Of a stretch of 24,866 nucleotides of DNA, positions 16,804-23,991 are shown one piece after another. The first letter of the stretch is position 1. Every line of letters begins with the position of its first letter. Both the position numbers and the translations under genes were made by a program. The notes under the pieces are model-generated. The model was not told the origin of the DNA, made no database searches, and worked only from the letters and a program-made list of their open reading frames with translations. Source of the stretch: JBKEDH01 sp047975295 (GTDB taxonomy: Bacteria > Bacteroidota > Bacteroidia > Flavobacteriales > Flavobacteriaceae); assembly GCA_047975295.1 (NCBI GenBank), contig JBKEDH010000150.1, forward strand, positions 1 to 24,866, written 5' to 3'.

Positions 16804-17481
16804 TTATGAGAGTTTCTTTTTTTTATAAATCCAATAGCCTAAACCGGCTATAATAACAATAAGTAGTAGGGTAAACAATATGGCAAAATAATCGATGGTA
16901 ATTTGCGTAAAGGCCACGCTTTGTCCCCGTGCCATAAGCGGTAGGAACATGGCCAATAATAATTGGAACAGGGCTGTTAAAGCTTTTAATTCGGCTCTAT
17001 GTTCCCATTTTTTAAAAAGAGTTTGTACTAAAAATGCCAAAACAAAAAGAATCAAGCTGCTGCAAACCATAAAACCAAAGGCCAATACAATAAACGGAGT
17101 ACCATTTATTTGAATAAAAAGATAGGTTTGAAAAAATATTAGAACCAATATAAGCTGTAAGGGAGGTATTATTGATATCCATTTCCATAGTTCTGGAAAC
17201 TTCAACTTATAATAGCTTTTTATTTGTACTACTGTGAGTGCAATTACGGCAATGGCTTCGAAAGTAAGTAGAATGGCCACCCCCGAAACCAAATTATCTT
17301 GCCCTAATAACCAATCCATAGTTTGGTTGTTCTGTGCTATGGAAAACGGATAAAATCCCAAGGTTACCAAACCAGGGATAAACACTGCGAGCCATAGCCA
17401 TTTTTTCTTTGCCAGTAGCGAAAGGTGAAAAATACTAAGTCCTAAAGTGGTTGTAAAGTATGTTATTAAAAATATTTTCAA
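16804..17481 (-). CDS. hmuT: HmuT-position polytopic membrane protein
   Basis: A 225-residue protein with about seven predicted transmembrane helices (roughly 3-23, 29-50, 65-88, 100-123, 128-155, 165-186, 194-219) and a basic C-terminus (KKKKLS). I do not recognise a catalytic domain. Its place as first gene of a unit with HmuU, HmuV and HmuS matches HmuT of hmuYRSTUV, so the symbol rests on gene order more than on sequence motifs. It may be the membrane component through which heme, porphyrin or iron passes (inference). It is transcribed divergently from hmuR across 63 bp that hold the shared regulatory sites. Confidence 0.65.
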   Translation of the reverse strand: MKIFLITYFTTTLGLSIFHLSLLAKKKWLWLAVFIPGLVTLGFYPFSIAQNNQTMDWLLGQDNLVSGVAILLTFEAIAVIALTVVQIKSYYKLKFPELWKWISIIPPLQLILVLIFFQTYLFIQINGTPFIVLAFGFMVCSSLILFVLAFLVQTLFKKWEHRAELKALTALFQLLLAMFLPLMARGQSVAFTQITIDYFAILFTLLLIVIIAGLGYWIYKKKKLS

Positions 17482-17492
17482 ATTTTTTATTT

Positions 17493-17527
17493 TTATTTAG
17501 AATAATTAAAAATAAGATTTATATTTG
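17493..17527 (+). promoter_or_regulatory. hmuR promoter with Fur-like operator
   Basis: The -7 element TATATTTG (17520-17527) matches TAnnTTTG. The 23 bp at 17493-17515, containing TTTAGAATAATTAAAAATAA, differ at one position from the operator before the TonB receptor gene at 7895. The left half TTAGAAT, one base, then ATT resembles half of the 7-1-7 Fur layout. The predicted leader is about 12 nt. The operator would cover the region between the -33 and -7 contacts. Confidence 0.65.
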
Positions 17528-17530
17528 CGA

Positions 17531-17559
17531 CAAATCTATTAAGAATGATTCTAAACAAA
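17531..17559 (-). promoter_or_regulatory. hmuT promoter with 7-1-7 palindromic box as spacer
   Basis: On the minus strand TTTG (17559-17556) and TAGATTTG (17538-17531) form a full Bacteroidota promoter with a 17-bp spacer. That spacer (plus strand 17539-17555, TTAAGAATGATTCTAAA) is a near-perfect palindrome, TAAGAAT-G-ATTCTAA, in 7-1-7 form with a single mismatched pair. It shares TTTAGAATnATT with the other two operators and overlaps the hmuR start codon at 17545. The -7 elements of the two divergent promoters are 3 bp apart and facing, forming ATTTGCGACAAAT. Confidence 0.6.
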
Positions 17560-19623
17560 AAATTTTTCTTCTTTTATTTTTTCATTTTTATTGGGATTGT
17601 ATCCGTGGCCCAAAACAAGAAGAAATCTGAAATAGATACCACAAAGGTGAGCGATTTAGACGAGGTTGTTATTACGGCAACACGTACCGAAAGACAATTA
17701 TCGTCCTTGCCGTTGCCGGTACAAATGGTATCGAAAACCGAAATAAAAAACATAAATTCCTTACGTTTAAGTGATATTTTAAGCGAACAGACCGGTTTGC
17801 TTATGGTTAGTAACCATGGACTTGGGGTACAGATGCAGGGTATGGACTCCGATTATACCTTGATACTTATAGACGGGGTACCCTTGGTGGGACGTACAGC
17901 GGGAACTTTAGATTTAAGTCGTATAGCCGTTGGTAATATTAAACAAATAGAAATAGTAAAAGGAGCATCGTCCAGTCTTTATGGTAGCGAAGCGCTTGCG
18001 GGAGTTATTAATATTATTACCGAAAACCCCAAAGAAGGCTTTATGGGAGGGCTTAATTTTACCACCGGATCGTTTTACACTACCGATGTTGGTGCCAGTA
18101 TCAACTACAAAAAAAATAAATTCGGTATGCGCCTTTTTGCTAATCGTTATGGAAATAATGGTTACGATTTGGATGAAAGCGACGGCCTAAAAACGGTCGA
18201 TCCATATTATAATTACACCTTTTCTGCCAAGTTGGATTACGACTTTACCGAAAACACATCATTATTGCTTTCCGGAAGGTATTTTACGGAAGACCAAGAA
18301 TCCATGCCCAGCGAAACCTTAAAAGGAGAAAACGATACCAATGATTGGAATGTCCAAATAAAGTTAGATCATAAATTCAATGAAAAATGGAATAGCTATA
18401 TCGACTTTTATGCTACACGCTTTAAAAACAAAAGCTATCTAAATAACTATCCGGAAGGCACCTTAAATAGTGAAAGCGATTACAACCAATTATTGGTACG
18501 TCCCGAAGTTAGGCTAACTTTTGTTCCAAATAAAAAACACAGCTTTATTGGTGGAGTAGGCTATACCCACGAAACTTTGGATCGGACTTATTTTTCCAAT
18601 AAGCCCGAATTTAACTCTCCTTATATTTATGCACAGTACGATACCCATATTACTAAAAAATTTAACCTTATTCTTGGTGTTCGCTACGATAACCATAGCG
18701 AATACGAATCGCAATTTAGTCCTAAAGCAGCCCTGCGTTACGACTTTACAGACTATTTGGCACTAAAAGGCTCGGTAGGTTATGGTTATAAAGCTCCCGA
18801 TTTTAGACAATTGTATCTTGATTTTACAAATCCGTCAGCAGGCTATACCGTAATTGGCTATAACCGTGTTCCCGACCGATTGTCTGCAATGGAAGCCAAT
18901 GGAGAGATATCGAATATTTATATTCCTTTAGAGAATTTTCAAGGCAATTTAAAGCCCGAAAACTCTACAAATTACAATTTTGGCGTACAGTTAAAACCCG
19001 TTTCCGGTGTGGTGGTGGATGTTAATCTGTTTAGAAACGATATTAAGGATTTAATTGACACCAAAGTTTTGGCACGAAAAACCAACGGACAAAGCATATA
19101 CAGCTACCAAAATATAAACAAGGTATATATGCAGGGTATAGAGGTAAATACGTCTTGGAGACCCAATAGTAACTTAAAACTTTCTGGAGGATATCAGTTA
19201 TTGTATGCCAAAGATAAGGAGGCCGAAGACGCTTTTAAAAACGGTGAGGTGTTTGCCCGAGATGAAAATTTAGCGTCTTTTTCGTTAAAAGAAGATGATT
19301 ATTTTGGACTGTACAACCGATCACGGCACATGGCCAATGCCAAAATTTTCTACACCATTCCAAAATGGGGACTCAATACCAATATAAGGGCAACCTACCG
19401 AAGCAAATACGGTATGCAGGATACCAATAGTAATGTTTATCTCGATAAATACGACGACTTTGCAAAAGACTACGCTATTGTAGATTTTGCCATTAACAAA
19501 ACTTTTTATAAAAACTACCTGTTGGGTATTGGTGCCGATAACCTATTCAATTTTACCGACCCACAAAATATAAGTAGTATTCCGGGTAGGTACTTGTACG
19601 TAAAATGTAATATTCAATTTTAA
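17545..19623 (+). CDS. hmuR: HmuR-type TonB-dependent heme receptor
   Basis: A 692-residue outer-membrane receptor with a signal peptide (residues 1-22, ending SVAQ), a TonB-box-like DEVVITAT at 39-46, a plug (about 47-165, including LILIDGVPL and GASSSLYGSEALAGVINIIT) and a barrel ending in Phe (VKCNIQF). YKAP at 415-418 and NLKPE at 468-472 correspond to the FRAP/YRAP and NP-L-type motifs of bacterial heme receptors. His91 in the plug lies where HmuR proteins carry a functional His, though the alignment is by eye. Length is normal for HmuR. It is followed after 15 bp by an HmuY-type lipoprotein gene and is divergent from hmuTUVS, matching the hmu system of Porphyromonas and Bacteroides but with a split gene order. 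Metal-dependent repression is suggested by the upstream box. Confidence 0.9.
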   Translation: MILNKKFFFFYFFIFIGIVSVAQNKKKSEIDTTKVSDLDEVVITATRTERQLSSLPLPVQMVSKTEIKNINSLRLSDILSEQTGLLMVSNHGLGVQMQGMDSDYTLILIDGVPLVGRTAGTLDLSRIAVGNIKQIEIVKGASSSLYGSEALAGVINIITENPKEGFMGGLNFTTGSFYTTDVGASINYKKNKFGMRLFANRYGNNGYDLDESDGLKTVDPYYNYTFSAKLDYDFTENTSLLLSGRYFTEDQESMPSETLKGENDTNDWNVQIKLDHKFNEKWNSYIDFYATRFKNKSYLNNYPEGTLNSESDYNQLLVRPEVRLTFVPNKKHSFIGGVGYTHETLDRTYFSNKPEFNSPYIYAQYDTHITKKFNLILGVRYDNHSEYESQFSPKAALRYDFTDYLALKGSVGYGYKAPDFRQLYLDFTNPSAGYTVIGYNRVPDRLSAMEANGEISNIYIPLENFQGNLKPENSTNYNFGVQLKPVSGVVVDVNLFRNDIKDLIDTKVLARKTNGQSIYSYQNINKVYMQGIEVNTSWRPNSNLKLSGGYQLLYAKDKEAEDAFKNGEVFARDENLASFSLKEDDYFGLYNRSRHMANAKIFYTIPKWGLNTNIRATYRSKYGMQDTNSNVYLDKYDDFAKDYAIVDFAINKTFYKNYLLGIGADNLFNFTDPQNISSIPGRYLYVKCNIQF

Positions 19624-19638
19624 ACTATTAAAACCATT

Positions 19639-20592
19639 ATGAAAATGAAAACTATTAAAATGTTAACTTTATTGGCCTTGTTTATAGGTTTTAGTTCTTG
19701 TAGTAACGACGACGATCCCGTAGAACCTGGACAAGATAATATAGCTTTTGAAGGCTCTTTTAACAGAATATTTGAAGTAGAAGGCAACCAACAACGGGCT
19801 ACTTATACCATTTCGCAAGATAAGATAAGTTACGAACTTGCAGGAGGTTTTGCCGCTACCAATTACGATATGGAAAGGCTGTATTTTTCTGCCGAAGATA
19901 ATCGTTGGGTAGGTTACCGCGAAAGCAATAATGCTTATTATGTTATCTTTTTTAAGAATATAAGTGATACCGAAATAACCCTATATAAAAAGGAAGTAGC
20001 CTCGTTAGAAGCCGGAATAGCCGAAGCTTTCCCATCTGCCGATAATACCGATAATTACGGATGGAATCTTTATCAGAAAATAAGTGGTACGGTTGAAAAT
20101 CTACATGCTCCGCAAGGAGGAGAACAGGGAAATCCTGCAGGTCCTTTTACAAAATTCAATTTCTCAACAGGAGAAGAAACCACCAGCGATACCGATTGGG
20201 ATATAGCCTTTAGAGGAACGATTATTATTGTAAATGGAGGTGCTTCTACAGGGTTAACCGACGAGCCAGACCGTACAGGAGAAGGTGCCGTTTATATTGC
20301 TACAGGTACTTTGGGTAGTGTAACTTCGGTAAACACTTCGTTATTGGTACAGGATTCTGCTAACGAACTTGCCATTGCTACAGGAAGTGGAAATGGGTGG
20401 TACAATTACACAGGTGCACCAAATCATTTAATTATTCCTATTGCAGGCAAAGTTTTGGTTATTAAAACCCACGATGGTAAATATGCAAAAGTAGAAATTT
20501 TAAGCTATTATAAAGATGGTAATACCGATAGCGATAGCCGATACTATACTTTTAACTATGTTTACCAACCTAACGAAGAAACAAATTTTTAA
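19639..20592 (+). CDS. hmuY: HmuY family heme-binding lipoprotein with extra N-terminal domain
   Basis: A 317-residue lipoprotein: lipobox FSSC (Cys21) followed by SNDDD, consistent with surface exposure. The C-terminal part (about 145-310) is the all-beta HmuY domain, with the characteristic TKFNFSTGE (171-179) and DWDIAFR (186-192) and the late strand block NHLIIPIAGKVLVIKTHDGKYAKVEI. HmuY takes heme from host or environmental hemoproteins and passes it to HmuR. The axial ligands cannot be fixed without alignment; His156 and the two His residues in the late strand block are candidates. Residues about 35-130 form an additional beta-rich domain absent from the 216-residue P. gingivalis protein, which makes this a longer, flavobacterial-type HmuY. 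It lies 15 bp after hmuR. Confidence 0.87.
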   Translation: MKMKTIKMLTLLALFIGFSSCSNDDDPVEPGQDNIAFEGSFNRIFEVEGNQQRATYTISQDKISYELAGGFAATNYDMERLYFSAEDNRWVGYRESNNAYYVIFFKNISDTEITLYKKEVASLEAGIAEAFPSADNTDNYGWNLYQKISGTVENLHAPQGGEQGNPAGPFTKFNFSTGEETTSDTDWDIAFRGTIIIVNGGASTGLTDEPDRTGEGAVYIATGTLGSVTSVNTSLLVQDSANELAIATGSGNGWYNYTGAPNHLIIPIAGKVLVIKTHDGKYAKVEILSYYKDGNTDSDSRYYTFNYVYQPNEETNF

Positions 20593-20641
20593 GCTGAAAA
20601 TGTTGTTTTATTATTACAAATGTTTAGTTTGAGTTAGTTGT

Positions 20642-20670
20642 AAGGCATGGTGTTTCACCATGCCTTTTTT
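20642..20670 (+). terminator. rho-independent terminator between hmuY and the di-heme oxidoreductase gene
   Basis: AAGGCATGGTG (20642-20652) pairs perfectly with CACCATGCCTT (20656-20666) around a TTT loop, with six T residues at 20665-20670. The hairpin ends 14 bp before the next start codon on the same strand, and no TAnnTTTG element was found after it. The downstream gene therefore probably depends on read-through, giving lower expression than hmuRY. Confidence 0.85.
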
Positions 20671-20683
20671 ATTGTATTTAAAA

Positions 20684-22060
20684 ATGAAATGTACACATTA
20701 TTATATATTGTTTTTTTTGTTTGTAGTGATAACAGCCTGCTCCAAAGATAATTACGAAGATTTACCAATTTTGGAGGATAGATTAATGGCTGGAGGCGAA
20801 ACCACGATATTTCTGTCTTCCGGAACTTCATACAGTCAACCGGCACCCAATCTTACAGCCAGCGAGTCTGTCTCACATTCCAATGGGAATCTTCATTTTC
20901 GGGCGGTATTTGTACCATCGCCAGCCGAAAAAGATTTTGGTCTGGGCAGTATTTATAACAATACCTCTTGTGTGGGCTGCCATCCCGAAGATGGGAGGAC
21001 ACCTTTTCCGGACAACCTAAATAGTGAAAGTGGCTTTTTTTTTCGAACCAGTTTACCGGGATATACTACTAATGGTGGTCCTGTTCCGGTGCCGGGATTT
21101 GGTACCCAAATGCAAAACCATGCTATTTTAGACATAATGCCTGAAACCCAATTTCAGGTAAGCTATACAACAAAAACAGAAACCTTTGCTGATGGTACTC
21201 AAATTGTACTTAAAAAGCCCAACTATTCGGTATCTGATACGTATATTCCATTTCCTTCAACAGCTATGATTTCTCCCAGATTGGCACCACCAGTATTTGG
21301 GTTAGGCTTGTTGGAGGCTATTTCCGAGTCGTATATTTTACAATATGAAGATATTAACGATACCGACCAAGATGGTATTTCCGGTAAGGCCAATTATGTT
21401 TACGATCCCATATCGGGTACTACCAAAATAGGCCGTTTTGGATGGAAAGCCAATACAGCCACCATATTAGAGCAAAGCGCCGGCGCCTATAACCACGATA
21501 TGGGTATTACCAGTTATGTTTTTCCGCAGGAAACAGGTTTTGGACAAAGTAATGGCGATGATGGTCATGTGGATGACCCCGAATTGGCCGATGCCATTTT
21601 AAACGATGTTGCCTTTTATTGTCAAACCTTGGCCGTACCCGCACCGCGTAATATTACCGATAATAATGTAAGGCGTGGTGCCAAAATTTTTGAACAGTTG
21701 GATTGTGCCAAATGCCATATCCCGAAAATGCAGACCGGTAATGCCAATACCGAAGCCTTGGCCAATCAAACCATATATCCATATACCGATATGCTGTTAC
21801 ACGATATGGGAGAAGAACTGGCAGATAACCGTCCCGATTATTTGGCCAACGGCAACGAATGGAAAACACGTCCGTTATGGGGTATTGGCTTAACCCAAAT
21901 AGTAAATGGGCATACACATTTTCTTCACGATGGACGGGCAAAAAACATAACAGAAGCCATTTTGTGGCACGGTGGTGAGGCCGAAAATGCCAAAACTCAA
22001 TTTAAGCAGTTACCTACCCAAGATAGGGAAGATTTATTGGCATTTTTAAATGCATTGTAA
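20684..22060 (+). CDS. di-heme oxidoreductase lipoprotein (COG3488/DHOR type)
   Basis: A 458-residue c-type cytochrome of the di-heme oxidoreductase family (COG3488). A lipobox, VITAC with Cys19, anchors it to a membrane. Heme motifs are CVGCH at 96-100 and CAKCH at 341-345, followed by the family's FLHDGR at 413-418 and a LLAFLNAL end. Members are often found with iron-regulated imelysin genes; the physiological substrate is not settled. The ATG at 20684 was chosen because the in-frame ATG at 20660 lies inside the terminator hairpin and would displace the lipoprotein signal. It is the third gene after hmuR-hmuY and converges on the nos operon, 26 bp away. A role in reducing or oxidising iron or heme at the cell envelope is inferred from context. 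Confidence 0.87.
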   Translation: MKCTHYYILFFLFVVITACSKDNYEDLPILEDRLMAGGETTIFLSSGTSYSQPAPNLTASESVSHSNGNLHFRAVFVPSPAEKDFGLGSIYNNTSCVGCHPEDGRTPFPDNLNSESGFFFRTSLPGYTTNGGPVPVPGFGTQMQNHAILDIMPETQFQVSYTTKTETFADGTQIVLKKPNYSVSDTYIPFPSTAMISPRLAPPVFGLGLLEAISESYILQYEDINDTDQDGISGKANYVYDPISGTTKIGRFGWKANTATILEQSAGAYNHDMGITSYVFPQETGFGQSNGDDGHVDDPELADAILNDVAFYCQTLAVPAPRNITDNNVRRGAKIFEQLDCAKCHIPKMQTGNANTEALANQTIYPYTDMLLHDMGEELADNRPDYLANGNEWKTRPLWGIGLTQIVNGHTHFLHDGRAKNITEAILWHGGEAENAKTQFKQLPTQDREDLLAFLNAL

Positions 22061-22086
22061 AGAAATTTAATATAGGCTTAACCCAC

Positions 22087-22488
22087 CTACAGCTTAAAAT
22101 ACTCATGGTACGTTTTAATCAGGGCGTTTAAGGTTTTAGAGGCCTTTTTCTGTTCTTCCAATTGTGCCGATTCTCTTAAAACCGAAATATTGTCCAACAT
22201 GGGCAGTAACACTTCATGGAGTTGGTTGTGCGATTCGCCTTTCATTGTGCAATGTTTTATAATATAACTGGTTTGTGAGGAAAGCGTGTCGCCCAAGTTT
22301 TTGTAATCTTCGGTGGTTGTACCGTTAAAAGCTTTTAAAAAACCACCCATTTTGGTAATACCTTCCTGTGTTTCGGTGTTAACCGTCCATTTGTTGCCAT
22401 TGTCTAGTTTTAAGTTTTCAATATTTGCCGAATGGTTTTTACAACCAACAAAGGCAATAAGAGTTAAAAGGAATATTAAATGTTTCAT
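22087..22488 (-). CDS. small lipoprotein with HCTMKGxxHxxLH motif, downstream of nosY
   Basis: A 133-residue lipoprotein (lipobox FVGC, Cys16) with a short WTVN segment (34-37) and a mostly helical mature part. The conserved-looking block HCTMKGESHNQLH spans residues 79-91, with Cys80, Met82, His87 and His91 as possible copper or heme ligands. I recall related proteins, with the same CTMKG..H..LH block, as widespread and uncharacterised in Bacteroidota. The ATG at 22488 gives a proper lipoprotein signal; an upstream in-frame start at 22566 would overlap nosY and bury the signal. It lies 20 bp after nosY and is likely co-transcribed, suggesting a part in copper delivery to or maturation of nitrous oxide reductase (inference). 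It is not NosL by length or motif. Confidence 0.75.
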   Translation of the reverse strand: MKHLIFLLTLIAFVGCKNHSANIENLKLDNGNKWTVNTETQEGITKMGGFLKAFNGTTTEDYKNLGDTLSSQTSYIIKHCTMKGESHNQLHEVLLPMLDNISVLRESAQLEEQKKASKTLNALIKTYHEYFKL

Positions 22489-22508
22489 GTTTTTATAAGG
22501 TTTTAGTT

Positions 22509-23291
22509 TTAAAAATCTTTTTTCTTCGATTTTATAACAATACGATATACCGGAAGGATAACCCAAACCCCCAACATAACGAAGGAAATGACCAATCCGA
22601 AATGGGTACCGAAAAATTGTTTGAATACAGCACCGGTATATCCCAAAAGTGCCGAAATATCCAATTTAAGCAAAATTAATATACGCGACAAATCAATAGG
22701 GTTTAGCATGGAGCCGATAAGCGATAGTTTATCCAACGGATAATCTTCAAACAAAATCAAGGTCATTAAAAAAATACCATCGTAAATAATGGCAAGGAAC
22801 AGCCATAGTAAAATAGCAAAACCAAAGCCTTTTATTTTATTCTCGTTGGAAAGAGCGATATTAAAAGCCAATGCCGTAAAAATTAGGGTTAAAAATACAC
22901 CGCTTACCAATAATAATGAAAAATCCCAAATGGCATTACTGTTAAATAAGCCGTAAAATACAAAAGGTAGGCCCAAGCCAAGAATCAAACTCATGGAAAG
23001 CGATAGGCCTACACCAAGATATTGCCCTAAAAAAATGGATGAACGTTTTAGGGGCTGTGCCAAAAGCAATTCGGTAAACTCTTTGGAGTTGTAATAGTAC
23101 ATTACGCCAAAAATAGTGCCTATAAGTGGTACGAGAATAATAATAACGTTCATTAGCGTAATTACGGCTTTTGATAAATCGTTGTTTAAAAATAATAGCA
23201 CAATGCCCAATAGCAAGTAAAAGGCAAAATAGACATAGCTCCAACGGCTGCGCATTAAATCGTAAAAACTGTATTTTAATATTTTAAGCAT
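22509..23291 (-). CDS. nosY: NosY: ABC transporter permease of the nos cluster
   Basis: A 260-residue inner-membrane permease with about six helices: 18-36, 40-66, 96-120, 128-150, 158-182, and a last one near 230-250. It opens with the NosY-like MLKILKYSFYDLMRSRW. NosY pairs with NosF and contacts periplasmic NosD in the NosDFY complex that supports copper-site assembly of nitrous oxide reductase. Its start overlaps the nosF stop by 8 bp. Length is slightly short of the usual roughly 270 residues but complete. Confidence 0.9.
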   Translation of the reverse strand: MLKILKYSFYDLMRSRWSYVYFAFYLLLGIVLLFLNNDLSKAVITLMNVIIILVPLIGTIFGVMYYYNSKEFTELLLAQPLKRSSIFLGQYLGVGLSLSMSLILGLGLPFVFYGLFNSNAIWDFSLLLVSGVFLTLIFTALAFNIALSNENKIKGFGFAILLWLFLAIIYDGIFLMTLILFEDYPLDKLSLIGSMLNPIDLSRILILLKLDISALLGYTGAVFKQFFGTHFGLVISFVMLGVWVILPVYRIVIKSKKKDF

Positions 23292-23991
23292 GGTTCTCGG
23301 TTAAAATGGATGCAATGGCGTGTTCAAAATCGGGTTGCTGGGTCTTGCTTTTCAGTTTGGTAATGCTACCTTTAAAGTAAATGTTGCCTTCCAAAAGAAA
23401 TACGATTTCGTTCGATATTTCTTCAACAAAACTCATAATATGCGATGTAATTAAAATAGTTTTTCCTTTAGCTTTTTCTTTTTGAATCAAATCCTTTAAA
23501 CGAATTAGGGAAATGGGATCCAAACCTGTTGTGGGTTCATCTAAAATAATTAAAGGACTGTCGAACATAAAGGTTAACACGATATTTACCTTTTGTTTAG
23601 TGCCACCGGAAAGATTGCCTAATTTTTTGTCTAAAAACGGTTGGAGCTTGAATAAATCGATTAAACGCTCGTCCAAATTGGTAGGCTTGCGCAAATCCTT
23701 TATCATTTTAATGAGTTCCTTTGCCCTTAAATTACTTGGAAAATTAGCTATTTGCGGTAAATAATCAATTTTATGGCGGTAATTGGAATTCTTTTTAATG
23801 TTCTCGTTAAAAATCGTGATGGTTCCCTTATCGGGAATAACCATGCCCAATATAGATTTGATTAACGTGGTTTTACCAGAACCATTAGGTCCTAAAACAG
23901 CAAAAATTCCGCCTTCGTTAATGGTTAGATCGACACCTTTTAATACTTCGTTTTTACCGAATTTTTTATGTATATTTTCTATGGTTACCAT
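23284..23991 (-). CDS. nosF: NosF: ABC transporter ATP-binding protein of the nos cluster
   Basis: A 235-residue ABC ATPase with all motifs intact: Walker A GPNGSGKTT at 34-42, Q-loop Gln80, signature LSGGTKQKV at 127-135, Walker B LIILDEP at 147-153 (Glu152) and switch His184. It powers the NosDFY complex for nitrous oxide reductase maturation. It overlaps nosD upstream by 7 bp and nosY downstream by 8 bp, which fixes it as NosF rather than a stray export ATPase. Confidence 0.93.
   Translation of the reverse strand: MVTIENIHKKFGKNEVLKGVDLTINEGGIFAVLGPNGSGKTTLIKSILGMVIPDKGTITIFNENIKKNSNYRHKIDYLPQIANFPSNLRAKELIKMIKDLRKPTNLDERLIDLFKLQPFLDKKLGNLSGGTKQKVNIVLTFMFDSPLIILDEPTTGLDPISLIRLKDLIQKEKAKGKTILITSHIMSFVEEISNEIVFLLEGNIYFKGSITKLKSKTQQPDFEHAIASILTENHA

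Noticed and set aside
20660..20683. Upstream ATG for the di-heme oxidoreductase
   Set aside because: The ATG is part of the terminator hairpin, and starting there would displace the lipoprotein signal; the ATG at 20684 gives a correct lipobox.
21654..21941. 95-residue antisense frame in the di-heme oxidoreductase gene
   Set aside because: It is antisense to the conserved heme-binding region, with no promoter, signal or recognisable family.
22489..22566. Upstream start for the nos-linked lipoprotein
   Set aside because: It would overlap the end of nosY by 58 bp and put 26 charged and polar residues before the lipoprotein signal.
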